Source of the DNA: Alteriqipengyuania lutimaris
Lineage (GTDB): Bacteria; Pseudomonadota; Alphaproteobacteria; Sphingomonadales; Sphingomonadaceae
Length of the DNA: 64,000 bases
Direction of reading: 5' to 3'
NCBI RefSeq assembly: GCF_003363135.1
Contig: NZ_QRBB01000002.1
Span: 1-64,000 of the forward strand
Below the pieces are notes generated by a model. It worked only from the letters and a program-made list of their open reading frames with translations. It made no database searches and was not told the DNA's origin. The number at the start of each line of letters is the position of its first letter. Position 1 is the first letter of the stretch. Positions 1-8,074 of this stretch are shown here, one piece after another. The position numbers and the translations under genes were made by a program.

Positions 1-142
1 ATCTTGGAATGCGAAAACTCACTTCTCGCCTTTCGTCCGGTTGATGCCGTTATGGCCATTCTAATCTCCGTATTTGCCGATCCTAGCAGCATGCCCATCA
101 GGAGCAATGCATAGCCTCCCTTGCTCTCCTCAATTGCGGCGT

Positions 143-157
143 TATTGTCCGACAATA
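143..157. promoter_or_regulatory. Palindromic operator candidate, FadR/GntR type
   Basis: The sequence reads TATTGTC-C-GACAATA, a perfect 7-bp inverted repeat around one base. It lies about 58 bases upstream of the arabinanase start. It fits the FadR-subfamily GntR consensus tNGTNNNACNa. A related palindrome precedes the GH43 gene that starts at 3380, which suggests a shared regulator encoded outside the window. The rest of positions 1-187 shows no gene. Confidence 0.45.
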
Positions 158-214
158 TAAGCGCTCACGACCCAGGACGACCGGTCAGTGATGTGCGTCA
201 TGGGAGACGACGTG

Positions 215-1255
215 ATGTTCAGGGCATTCGGATTGATGGGCGCGGCCCTTATCGCAACTTCTTGCGGAAGCGATGGCAGCACATTGGGTTCGGCGCCATT
301 CCCAGGGCCTTCGTCCGTGGCGGACGCCGGCTCGCCCGAGCCACTGGCAACGATCCACGACCCGGTTCTGATGGCCGAGGATGGCAGCTACTATCTCTAT
401 TCCACCGGCAGTCCCGATCATTCTCCCCTGAGGGCGCATCGCTCGCCAGACCTTGTCAACTGGACCGCCCTTCCTGCCCCCTTCCCCCTGCCCGAATGGA
501 CCACGCAGGCGGTGCCGGGCGCGCGCGGAGCGTGGGCTCCAGATATCTCGCGCTACGATGGCGGCTATCGTCTCTATTACTCGGTATCGACCTTCGGCTC
601 GCAGGTGTCCGCGATGGGGCTGGCCACCTCCCCCACGCTCGATCCCGACGCGTCCGATTACGCCTGGACCGATCATGGACCGGTCGTCACCTCGACCCAG
701 GGCGATCCCTATAATGCGATCGATCCCAACTTCGTGACCGATCGCGATGGCCGGGCCTGGCTCTCCTTCGGCAGCTTCTGGGGTGGCTTGATGCTGGTGG
801 AACTCGACCCGGCAACCGGGCTGCGCAAGCCGGGCGCGCCGGTCACCAATATAGCGCGCCGGCCCGACAACGCCGAGAATGCGATCGAGGCGCCGTTCAT
901 TTTCGAGCGCGACGGCTGGTACTACCTGCTCGCCTCATTCGACCGCTGCTGCAACGGCGTCGAGAGTACCTACAAGACGGTGATCGGGCGTTCGCGCGCC
1001 ATCGACGGACCATATGTTGACCGCAGCGGACGTTCGATGCTTGACGGAGGAGGGACGATCATTGCCGCGGCGGAACCGGACGACCGGTTCCGGGGGCCGG
1101 GCCATCCGGGCCATTTCCGCGATTCCGAGGGCCGAGATATCCTGGTCTTCCATGCCTACGATGCCGAAAATGACGGACGGCCCACTCTCCGGATCGGCGA
1201 ACTCACGTGGACGTCCGGCTGGCCCGAACTCGAAATGCTGGAGCTACCGCAGTGA
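215..1255 (+). CDS. Arabinan endo-1,5-alpha-L-arabinosidase, GH43, lipoprotein
   Basis: This enzyme would cut the alpha-1,5-linked arabinan backbone of pectin side chains from the cell surface or periplasm. The 346-residue product shows the GH43 five-blade propeller pattern: an early catalytic Asp in HDPVLM, a second Asp in AIDPNF, and the acid Glu in IEAPFIF. The stretch FDRCCNGVESTYK and the GPGHPGHF block are typical of endo-arabinanases. The ATG at 215 is preferred over the GTG at 188 because GGGAGA lies 7 bases upstream and the protein then begins with a lipoprotein signal (MFRAFGLMGAALIATSC). The stop overlaps the next start (GTGA), so the two genes are probably co-translated. Confidence 0.88.
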   Translation: MFRAFGLMGAALIATSCGSDGSTLGSAPFPGPSSVADAGSPEPLATIHDPVLMAEDGSYYLYSTGSPDHSPLRAHRSPDLVNWTALPAPFPLPEWTTQAVPGARGAWAPDISRYDGGYRLYYSVSTFGSQVSAMGLATSPTLDPDASDYAWTDHGPVVTSTQGDPYNAIDPNFVTDRDGRAWLSFGSFWGGLMLVELDPATGLRKPGAPVTNIARRPDNAENAIEAPFIFERDGWYYLLASFDRCCNGVESTYKTVIGRSRAIDGPYVDRSGRSMLDGGGTIIAAAEPDDRFRGPGHPGHFRDSEGRDILVFHAYDAENDGRPTLRIGELTWTSGWPELEMLELPQ

Positions 1256-2316
1256 CCTTTCCTTCCTTCGACAGGCGCGCAATCCTCCGCGCCTCGATCC
1301 TTGCGACCGCAACCGCCGCCGCTCCCGCCGCGCTCCGCGCCGCCTCTCAATGCGAGACCGAAACCTTGCTCAACCCGATCATCTTCCAGCGCGCCGACCC
1401 GCAGATCCTGCGTCACGGCGAGGATACCTACTACTTCACCGCCTCGGTCCCGGAATACGACCGGATCATCCTGCGCCATGCCTCCTCGATTGGCGGCCTG
1501 TCGAACGCAGAGGAGAGGACGCTCTGGCGACGGCCGGAGGAAGGCGTGATGGGGGGCCATATCTGGGCACCCGAAATCCACCGGATCGACGGACGATGGC
1601 TAATCTACTTCGCCGCCGGCAACAGCGACGATGTGTTCCATATCCGCACCTATGTGCTGGCGTGCGAGGGCGACGATCCTATGGCCGACCACTGGTCGGT
1701 GCTGGGCCAGCTCGAAACGCCTTGGGACACGTTCAACCTCGATGCGACCAGCTTCCACCATTGCGGCGTCGACTACCTGTGCTGGGCGCAACGCGAGCCG
1801 GGGATCGAGACCAATTCCAACCTCTACCTTGCCCCCCTTGCCTCGCCAACGAGCTTTGCGGCCGCCCCCGTCCGGCTGACCGTGCCGACGCTCGACTGGG
1901 AGATCCAGGGCTTCAAGGTCAACGAAGGCGCGGCTTTTCTGGCGCATGGGGACAAGGTCTTCCTGACCTACTCGGCCAGCGCGACCGACGATCGCTATGC
2001 GATGGGCCTGCTATGGGCACTGGCCGATGCCGATCTCATGAACCCGGAAAGCTGGACCAAGGCGCTGGGACCGGTGTTCCAGAGCGCGCCCGAACATTGC
2101 ATTTTCGGCCCTGGCCACAACAGCTTCACAACCGACAAATGCGGGCGCGACGTGCTTGTCTACCACGCCCGCGACTATCAGGACATCGAAGGCGATCCGC
2201 TCTACGATCCCAACCGCCATGCACGGGTGCAGCGCTTCGGTTACGACGACAACGGCGTTCCTGTCTTCGGCAAGCCGGTGCGCAGCGGGCCTCTTCGGCA
2301 GGACGATCAGACCTGA
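1252..2316 (+). CDS. GH43 exo-alpha-L-arabinofuranosidase
   Basis: This 354-residue exported GH43 enzyme probably removes arabinose from arabino-oligosaccharides made by its upstream partner. It begins at a GTG that overlaps the preceding stop. A twin-arginine-like signal follows (DRRAILRAS, then an Ala-rich stretch). Propeller motifs include RADPQIL with the base Asp, GHIWAPEIHRI, NEGAAFL, and FGPGHNSF followed by VYHARDY and DPLYDPNRHAR. That last block is characteristic of the GH43 subfamily 26 group of exo-acting alpha-1,5-L-arabinofuranosidases. The subfamily call comes from motif memory, not an alignment. It is convergent with the next gene. Confidence 0.8.
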   Translation: MTFPSFDRRAILRASILATATAAAPAALRAASQCETETLLNPIIFQRADPQILRHGEDTYYFTASVPEYDRIILRHASSIGGLSNAEERTLWRRPEEGVMGGHIWAPEIHRIDGRWLIYFAAGNSDDVFHIRTYVLACEGDDPMADHWSVLGQLETPWDTFNLDATSFHHCGVDYLCWAQREPGIETNSNLYLAPLASPTSFAAAPVRLTVPTLDWEIQGFKVNEGAAFLAHGDKVFLTYSASATDDRYAMGLLWALADADLMNPESWTKALGPVFQSAPEHCIFGPGHNSFTTDKCGRDVLVYHARDYQDIEGDPLYDPNRHARVQRFGYDDNGVPVFGKPVRSGPLRQDDQT

Positions 2317-2333
2317 GCTGATCGCCCTGTAAA

Positions 2334-3380
2334 CTATTCGTCGAAGGGCGTGCCCTCCTGGCAGGGAGGGATCGACACGCCTTCGACGGTCTGCACGATC
2401 GGTTTCAGCCCATCGTCTTCGTCGTAGAGCAGGTGTTCCACTGTGACCGCGCGGCGATATTCAGAGCCTTCGACCCCGTCGATCGTCAGCGCGCCGTTAT
2501 GGTAGAAGAAATACCACTGTCCGTTGAACTTCTCGACCCCCGGGTGGATCGTAAAGCTGTTCTTCGCCGCGCCGGTCAGCTCGCCGCGATAGGTCCAGGG
2601 GCCCTCCATGCTCGGCGCGGTGGCGTAGGAGATATGCTCGGCTTCCTGCTCGCCTTCGACGAAGGAAGCATAGGTCATGTAATAGAGGTTGCCGCGCCGG
2701 TGCAGCCATGGCCCTTCAAGGAAATTGGTCAGGTGCAGTTCCTGCACCTCGCCATCCAGCTCGATCATGTTGGGCTTCAGGCGGACGAGGTAGAGGTTGG
2801 AATTGCCCCACGCCATCCAGTGCGTGCCGTCCGCATCCACGATGACCGTCGGGTCGATATCGCTCCAAGCGCGCCATGTGTCGGGATTGTCGCGGACCAG
2901 CGCCGATCCTCGCGCATCGCGGCACGGGCCAACCGGCGTATCGCACTCGGCGACGCCGATCGCCTTTCCGGGATGCGTGTCGTCGTGCTCGACCGTGGTG
3001 TAGAAATAGAACCGGCCCTTGTGCTCGACCATCTGCGAAGCCCATGCCTCGCCCTCCGCCCAGGCGAAATCGGTCGGTCGCATGAGGATGCCGTGGTCGG
3101 TCCAGGTCTCCATGTCCTTGGTGGAATAGACGACCCACTCGTCTATCCGGAAGCCCTCGTCACCTTCATCGTGCCCGGCGTAGAGGTAGAGTGTATCACC
3201 CACGGTCAGCGGCGCCGGGTCGGCAGTGAACCGATTTCGGATGATAGGGTTGCCTCCCTCCCCGCCAATTCGTGCATCGCGTAGCGGCTGCGCCGGCAAT
3301 TCGATCAGTGACTGCGCCGAAACAGGCACCGCGCTCGCGACGGACAGTGCGGCCATCATGGAAAATTTTGAATGGGTCAT
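2334..3380 (-). CDS. GH43 family glycosidase (xylosidase/arabinofuranosidase-like), secreted
   Basis: This is a 348-residue exported GH43 enzyme with a classical signal peptide ending near VPVSAQS. The catalytic pattern is visible as FTADPAPL (base Asp), SDIDPTV (Asp) and LEGPWLH (Glu). The text around YLYAGHDEGD and IHPGVEKFNGQWYFFYH is typical of the branch annotated as beta-xylosidase or alpha-L-arabinofuranosidase, so the substrate is open. The ATG at 3380 is chosen because GAGAGG lies just upstream. The GTG at 3398 would precede that site. It is transcribed alone from the minus strand. A TTTGTC-A-GACAAA palindrome lies 27-39 bases upstream of the start. Confidence 0.82.
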   Translation of the reverse strand: MTHSKFSMMAALSVASAVPVSAQSLIELPAQPLRDARIGGEGGNPIIRNRFTADPAPLTVGDTLYLYAGHDEGDEGFRIDEWVVYSTKDMETWTDHGILMRPTDFAWAEGEAWASQMVEHKGRFYFYTTVEHDDTHPGKAIGVAECDTPVGPCRDARGSALVRDNPDTWRAWSDIDPTVIVDADGTHWMAWGNSNLYLVRLKPNMIELDGEVQELHLTNFLEGPWLHRRGNLYYMTYASFVEGEQEAEHISYATAPSMEGPWTYRGELTGAAKNSFTIHPGVEKFNGQWYFFYHNGALTIDGVEGSEYRRAVTVEHLLYDEDDGLKPIVQTVEGVSIPPCQEGTPFDE

Positions 3381-3406
3381 GCGGTTCCTCTCAACCACCG
3401 CATGCT

Positions 3407-3419
3407 TTTGTCAGACAAA
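3407..3419. promoter_or_regulatory. Palindromic operator candidate, FadR/GntR type
   Basis: The sequence TTTGTC-A-GACAAA is a perfect 6-bp inverted repeat around one base, just upstream of the minus-strand GH43 gene. It shares the core TTGTCNGACAA with the site at 143-157. The 160-base gap (3381-3540) holds nothing else recognisable. Confidence 0.45.
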
Positions 3420-3540
3420 GCCGTCAAGGGGTCGTGTAACTGACGTCCCTCGGCTTCGTCCTATGAACGGCCTCCCGGAAAATGCATTGCAGCCAAACGA
3501 CGAATTGACCGGCAAGTCGAACACCAAGGATGACCAGCGA

Positions 3541-4329
3541 TCAGACCGGAGCGGCGTCTACCCGCACAGATATGCTGCCGATATTCTCGAAATTCGCAGT
3601 CGCCATGCCACCGGGCGCGATCTCATGGACTCCAGTTATGGCACCGCTGGAAACCCACCAGCCCGCACGAGGCTCGATCTGGCGTTCGGCCAGGTTCCGA
3701 AGGAGGAAAGACACCGCTCCGAACGCTCCGTCGAGCATCGTTGCGGTCGTGGCCCTGCCCACTTCGTCACCCTCGATATCGAGCGAAACTTCGATTTCGC
3801 CGAGCATTCCCCATTGCGCCCGGTCCACGCGCTTGCCGATCAGGAGGCCGGCGTTGTTTCCATGATCGGAAACGGTGACGCACGGACCATCGGCATTGAT
3901 CCGGGCATAGGGTGAAGAGGCGATCTCGATCCCGATCCGCACTTCATCCACCCAGTCCATCGCTTCCTGCCGGTCACGCGGCAACGGTCCGCCAGGCGGC
4001 GCCAGGCGGAGCATGAATTCGGCTTCGACTGCTGCAAACCCGCCGTCGAAAATCCGGAACGCATTCCCATCCTCATTCTCGAACTGGATGGTATCTTCGA
4101 AGACCGGGCCTATCAGGCGATTTGCGCCCAGTTCGTCACTCGCCGGCGGATTGATTTTGCCCACTTTCCAGCCGCCGATCTGGCGCTGCCAGATCGAAAT
4201 TGCCTCATCCTGGATCTGATATGCACTGGCAAGGTCGGCGGGAGGGGGTCCCGGATAGGACAAAACCGATTTCCATGACCGACGTGCGTCGACAAACGCG
4301 TACGCAATCTGGCCCGATACGGAATTCAT
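3541..4329 (-). CDS. MhpD-like 2-keto-4-pentenoate hydratase / fumarylacetoacetase superfamily
   Basis: The 262-residue cytoplasmic protein has the layout of the hydratase/decarboxylase branch of the fumarylacetoacetate hydrolase superfamily: an N-terminal helical part with DLASAYQIQDEAI, then GWKVG, then the metal-site region with AVEAEFMLRL. Relatives act on 2-hydroxypenta-2,4-dienoate and similar keto acids. Here it is divergent from the LacI regulator, and a copy of the locus operator lies between them, so it is probably part of the pectin regulon. It may act on a 2-keto-3-deoxy sugar acid, which is inference only. The ATG has GGGGAAAGG upstream. Its true substrate is unknown. Confidence 0.7.
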   Translation of the reverse strand: MNSVSGQIAYAFVDARRSWKSVLSYPGPPPADLASAYQIQDEAISIWQRQIGGWKVGKINPPASDELGANRLIGPVFEDTIQFENEDGNAFRIFDGGFAAVEAEFMLRLAPPGGPLPRDRQEAMDWVDEVRIGIEIASSPYARINADGPCVTVSDHGNNAGLLIGKRVDRAQWGMLGEIEVSLDIEGDEVGRATTATMLDGAFGAVSFLLRNLAERQIEPRAGWWVSSGAITGVHEIAPGGMATANFENIGSISVRVDAAPV

Positions 4330-4379
4330 CGCCTTTCCCCTTTCGAGAATGCCCTTGATCTCCAGCCTTTGACGAAAAA

Positions 4380-4393
4380 GGAAACCGGTGTCA
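4380..4393 (-). promoter_or_regulatory. LacI-type operator, copy 1
   Basis: On the minus strand this reads TGACACCGGTTTCC, identical to the copy at 5568-5581. It lies between the divergent hydratase (start 4329) and the LacI gene (start 4498). It could therefore control the hydratase and autoregulate the regulator. Confidence 0.7.
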
Positions 4394-4497
4394 AAGCGAT
4401 TTGCGTCTCACGGATGCGGATAGAGCAAGGCCGGACACTCCCCTTCCACAGCAGCTCGGCTATAGGTGTGCACAACGATCGAGAAGGGTTGCACGGA

Positions 4498-5523
4498 ATG
4501 CCTAAATCCGGTTCGGCGCCGACAATCAACGATGTTGCCCGCATTGCGGGCGTATCGAAGAAGACCGTCAGCAGAGTGATCAATCGATCGCCCCTGCTCA
4601 AGGAAGCGACCCAGAAAAAAGTTCAGAAGGTCATTGCCGATCTCGGCTATATTCCCAATCCGCAGGCCCGCGCTCTTGCGCTGCGGCGCAACTTCCTGCT
4701 CGGATTGCTGCACGACAATCCCAATGCGCAGACCGTCCTGAATTTTCAGGAAGGCGTGCTCGACGCGATACGCGACACCGAGTTTGCCCTCGTGGTGCGA
4801 CCGGTCGATCGCCACTCGCCCGACATGCTGGAAGATATCCGAAGCTTTCTCGAGCTGCAGAGGCTTTACGGCGTGCTCTTGCTGCCCCCTATTTCCGAGA
4901 ACGACGACTTGGCCAAACTCTGCCGCGACATGGGTTGCGGCTATGTTCGGATGGGATCGGCGGCGCTCGACGAAGCCGAACACCTCGTCCAGTCAAACGA
5001 CCGGGAAATGGTGGAATCCGTGATCGATTATCTGGTCGGTATCGGGCATCGCCGGATCGCGATTATCGAAGGACCAGCCGGATTTCGCTCGGCCGCAGAG
5101 CGACGGGATGGGTTCCTGGCGGCAATGAAACGCCACGGTCTCGAAGTGCCGGCCGCTGCTATCGCTCGCGGCACTTACCGGTTCAACTCGGGAATCGAAG
5201 CGGCGACGCAGCTGCTGGCGAGCGATGCTAGCATCTCTGCGATCTTCGCCAGCAATGACGAGATGGCGGCAGGCGCCTATCACGCGGCGCGGGAAAGGGG
5301 CATCAAGGTCCCAGATCAATTGTCGATCATAGGGTTCGACAACTCCCCGATCGCCGCGCATATTTGGCCCCCGATGACCACCGTCGGGTGGCCGATCCGG
5401 GAAATGGCTAAGGCCGCTGCGCTGAAACTGATCGCCCCGGATTCGGAAGAGGCCCTGCCGTCAACCTTTCCAGCAAGTCTCGTAACCAGGGACTCGGTAG
5501 CTCCGCCACCCGATGGAAGATGA
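4498..5523 (+). CDS. LacI-family transcriptional regulator of the pectin locus
   Basis: This is a 341-residue repressor-type regulator. The N-terminal helix-turn-helix is clear (TINDVARIAGVSKKTVSRVI, about residues 9-28), followed by the hinge helix region NPQARALALRR. A periplasmic-binding-protein-like effector domain runs to the end, with SNDEMAAGAYHAARERG and SIIGFDNSPIA as landmarks. The ATG at 4498 is chosen because GAGAAGGG lies upstream and the HTH then starts at the usual distance. The upstream in-frame extension to 4369 lacks family similarity. Five operator-like 14-mers with a central CG, as LacI proteins favour, lie in promoters of this locus. The inducer is probably a uronate or KDG-type intermediate. 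Confidence 0.9.
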   Translation: MPKSGSAPTINDVARIAGVSKKTVSRVINRSPLLKEATQKKVQKVIADLGYIPNPQARALALRRNFLLGLLHDNPNAQTVLNFQEGVLDAIRDTEFALVVRPVDRHSPDMLEDIRSFLELQRLYGVLLLPPISENDDLAKLCRDMGCGYVRMGSAALDEAEHLVQSNDREMVESVIDYLVGIGHRRIAIIEGPAGFRSAAERRDGFLAAMKRHGLEVPAAAIARGTYRFNSGIEAATQLLASDASISAIFASNDEMAAGAYHAARERGIKVPDQLSIIGFDNSPIAAHIWPPMTTVGWPIREMAKAAALKLIAPDSEEALPSTFPASLVTRDSVAPPPDGR

Positions 5524-5567
5524 AGCGAAGGTTGAAATGCCGCCCCAGTTCGGTCTACACCTCGCAA

Positions 5568-5581
5568 TGACACCGGTTTCC
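5568..5581 (+). promoter_or_regulatory. LacI-type operator, copy 2
   Basis: TGACACCGGTTTCC lies 62 bases before the isomerase start at 5644, in the gap after the LacI stop. Its place suggests control of the five-gene isomerase-kduD-kdgK-esterase-acetylesterase unit. Confidence 0.7.
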
Positions 5582-5643
5582 TCGAGCCGCGATTCGAGGA
5601 TGACTGCGAACGAAACACTTCTGTACCGAGCGAGGAAACGCCC

Positions 5644-6276
5644 ATGAAAATCGCCCTCATCAACGAGAACAGCCAAGCCGCAAAGAACGGCATGATCCAC
5701 GACGCACTCACGACGGTCGCGGGGGAGCTTGGCCATGAAGTGCACAATTACGGCATGTATACCGCCGACGACGCGGCGCAGGTGACCTATCCGATGGTCG
5801 GCCTGCTGACGGGCATCCTGCTCAATTCGCGCGCCGCCGACTTCGTGGTGACCGGCTGCGGCACGGGTTCGGGCTCGATGCTCGCCGCCAACGCCATGCC
5901 CGGCGTTTTCTGCGGGCTGGTGATCGACCCAACCGACGCCTTCCTGTTCGCTCAGATCAACGATGGGAACGCCATCGCGATGCCCTATGCCAAGGGCTTC
6001 GGCTGGGCGGCCGAGCTCAACCTGCAGGATTGCTACCGCAAGCTGTTCGAGGGCGAGAGCGGGGTAGGCTATCCGAAGGAACGCGCCGAGATCATGGCCA
6101 AGAACCGCAGCGTTCTCGCCGATCTCAAGGCTAAGACCTGCCACGACATGCTGAGCGTGCTAAAGAATGTCGACCAAGACCTGCTCAAGAGCGCAATCGC
6201 GGGCGAGAAGTTCGGCGAGCTGTTCTATGCCAATTCGCAGGACGAAGAGATCAGCAACTACCTGCGCGGGCTGTAA
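5644..6276 (+). CDS. RpiB/LacA/LacB-family isomerase, probable 5-keto-4-deoxyuronate isomerase
   Basis: The 210-residue protein belongs to the RpiB/LacA/LacB sugar-phosphate isomerase fold, with MKIALINENSQAAKN at the start and the phosphate/anion loop region TGCGTGSGSMLAANA. It is longer than RpiB (about 150 residues). Its place directly before kduD and kdgK suggests it does the job of KduI, turning 4-deoxy-L-threo-5-hexosulose uronate into 2,5-diketo-3-deoxygluconate. A precedent is the RpiB-like DhuI of streptococci, which pairs with the reductase DhuD. No canonical KduI is present in the window. The downstream gap is 2 bases. It starts a five-gene plus-strand operon behind an operator copy. 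Confidence 0.75.
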   Translation: MKIALINENSQAAKNGMIHDALTTVAGELGHEVHNYGMYTADDAAQVTYPMVGLLTGILLNSRAADFVVTGCGTGSGSMLAANAMPGVFCGLVIDPTDAFLFAQINDGNAIAMPYAKGFGWAAELNLQDCYRKLFEGESGVGYPKERAEIMAKNRSVLADLKAKTCHDMLSVLKNVDQDLLKSAIAGEKFGELFYANSQDEEISNYLRGL

Positions 6277-6278
6277 TC

Positions 6279-7052
6279 GTGGCTGGCCAGGCGTTCGATC
6301 TATCGGGCAAGGTTGCGCTGGTAACCGGCGCCAACACCGGCATCGGGCAGGGCATCGCCGTCGCGCTCGCCAAGGCGGGGGCGGATGTTGCGCTGATCGC
6401 ACGGCGCAGCCCGGACGAGACCAGGGCGATGGTGGATGCCGAGGGCGTACGTGCGCACGTCGTGATCGCAGACCTTTCCTCCATCGAACCGTGCGAGCGG
6501 ATCGTGAATGAAACGACCGCGGCGCTGGGGCGGATCGACATCCTCGTGAACAATGCCGGCATCATCCGGCGCGAGGATGCGCTCGATTTCTCGGAGGAAG
6601 ACTGGGACGCGGTGATGGACGTGAACCTCAAGGTTCTGTTCTTCCTGAGCCAGGCCGTCGCGCGGCACATGACCGGGTGGTCATCGCAGGACGGAGCGCG
6701 GGGCAAGATCGTCAATATCGCCTCGATGCTGACCTTTCAGGGCGGCATCCGCGTGCCAAGCTACACCGCCTCGAAAAGCGGCGTCGGCGGACTGACCAAG
6801 CTGATGGCTAACGAATGGGCACCCAAGGGCATCAACGTGAACGCGATAGCGCCCGGCTATATCGCAACGAACAACACCGCAGCCTTGCAGGCCGACGAAA
6901 CCCGCAATCGCCAGATTCTCGAGCGGATACCCGAAGGGCGCTGGGGTGATCCGGCCGATATCGGGGGCGCGGCGGTGTTTCTGTCGAGCAGCGCGGCGGA
7001 CTACGTGCAAGGGCATATCCTCGCGGTCGATGGCGGATGGCTGGCCCGGTGA
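6279..7052 (+). CDS. kduD: 2-dehydro-3-deoxy-D-gluconate 5-dehydrogenase (KduD), SDR family
   Basis: This short-chain dehydrogenase (257 residues) reduces 2,5-diketo-3-deoxygluconate to 2-keto-3-deoxygluconate. It shows the Rossmann motif TGANTGIG, the NNAG motif followed by IIRREDALDFSEEDWD, which is diagnostic of KduD, and the catalytic YTASK. The C-terminal AVDGGWLAR is also typical. The GTG start lies 2 bases after the isomerase stop. The stop overlaps the kdgK start, which fits translational coupling of consecutive steps. Confidence 0.9.
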   Translation: MAGQAFDLSGKVALVTGANTGIGQGIAVALAKAGADVALIARRSPDETRAMVDAEGVRAHVVIADLSSIEPCERIVNETTAALGRIDILVNNAGIIRREDALDFSEEDWDAVMDVNLKVLFFLSQAVARHMTGWSSQDGARGKIVNIASMLTFQGGIRVPSYTASKSGVGGLTKLMANEWAPKGINVNAIAPGYIATNNTAALQADETRNRQILERIPEGRWGDPADIGGAAVFLSSSAADYVQGHILAVDGGWLAR

Positions 7053-8074
7053 ACGCCGCGCCGAAAGTGGGACCGACGGTCTGTTTCGGCGAAATGCTGC
7101 TGCGCCTGTCACCGCGGCCGGGCACGCCATTGGCATCGGCGAACTGCCTTGATCTTGCAGTCGGCGGAGCGGAAGCGAATGTAGCGGTCGCGCTGGCGGG
7201 CCTGGGCTGGCCGACCCGCATGGTGACCGCCCTGCCCGACAATCCTCTGGCACGTCGGGCAATCGGCCAGCTTCGTTCCGCAGGCGTCGATTGCGGCTTC
7301 ATTGCGCAAGCCGAGGGCCGCATCGGCCTCTATTTCTTCGAACCGCCCAGCGGCCCGATCGGCGGACGGGTGACCTATGATCGCGCGGGAAGCGCGTTTT
7401 GCGACAGTCCGCCGGCGGCTTTCGACTTCGCCGCCGCACTGGAGGGCGCATCGCTGTTCCACATGTCGGGGATCACGGCCGCTCTCGGCCCGGCAGGAGT
7501 CGAACTGGCACGTGCAGCCCTTGCGGCAGCGAGCGATGCCGGAGTGCCGATTTGCTTCGACGGCAATTACCGCGCCAACCTGTGGGATGCGTGGGACAGC
7601 GATCCAAGAGCGACCCTGACCGAACTTGTCGGAAACGCGCATATTCTAATCGGCAATCACCGCGATATCTCACTGTTGCTGGGGAAGACCTTCTCCGGCG
7701 ATGGACCCGACCGGCGGCGGGAAGCGGCGGAGGCTGCGTTTGCCGCGTTCCCAAACCTCGAAGTGATCGCATCGACCGCGCGCCATATCGAAAGCGCGAC
7801 TGCTAACCGGTTGGCTGCGCGGGTGGATCTGCAGGAAAGCCACTGGCAGACGGACGAGGTCCGGATCGCGCCGATCGTCGATCGCATCGGCACGGGCGAT
7901 GCGTTTGCGGCAGGCGTGCTCTTACGCTGGCTCGAAGGACACTCTGCCCAGGAAATGGCCAAGACCGGGCTGGCGCTTGCGGCGATGAAACACGGCGTTC
8001 CGGGTGACAGCATCTGCGTCACCCGCAGCGAGATGGAAGCGTTCAATCCCGCCGGGTCCGATGTCAGCCGGTAA
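7049..8074 (+). CDS. kdgK: 2-dehydro-3-deoxygluconokinase, PfkB family
   Basis: The kinase phosphorylates 2-keto-3-deoxygluconate to KDPG, the entry point of the Entner-Doudoroff aldolase step. PfkB signatures are present: GGAEANVAVALAGLG near the N terminus, the substrate region FDGNYRANLW, and the anion-hole motif DRIGTGDAFAAG with the catalytic Asp near the C terminus. The length (341 residues) is normal. The GTG at 7049, overlapping the kduD stop as GTGA, is chosen as the start. An in-frame ATG at 7037 is an alternative. The gene for the next enzyme, KDPG aldolase, is not in the window. Confidence 0.9.
   Translation: MNAAPKVGPTVCFGEMLLRLSPRPGTPLASANCLDLAVGGAEANVAVALAGLGWPTRMVTALPDNPLARRAIGQLRSAGVDCGFIAQAEGRIGLYFFEPPSGPIGGRVTYDRAGSAFCDSPPAAFDFAAALEGASLFHMSGITAALGPAGVELARAALAAASDAGVPICFDGNYRANLWDAWDSDPRATLTELVGNAHILIGNHRDISLLLGKTFSGDGPDRRREAAEAAFAAFPNLEVIASTARHIESATANRLAARVDLQESHWQTDEVRIAPIVDRIGTGDAFAAGVLLRWLEGHSAQEMAKTGLALAAMKHGVPGDSICVTRSEMEAFNPAGSDVSR

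Noticed and set aside
170..184. GACCGGTC near the arabinanase start as a LacI operator
   Set aside because: It shares only ACCGGT with the operator and lacks the TGAC arm.
1014..2321. A 435-codon plus-strand frame across the two GH43 genes
   Set aside because: It is a +1 shadow with no domain. Both GH43 frames are well supported.
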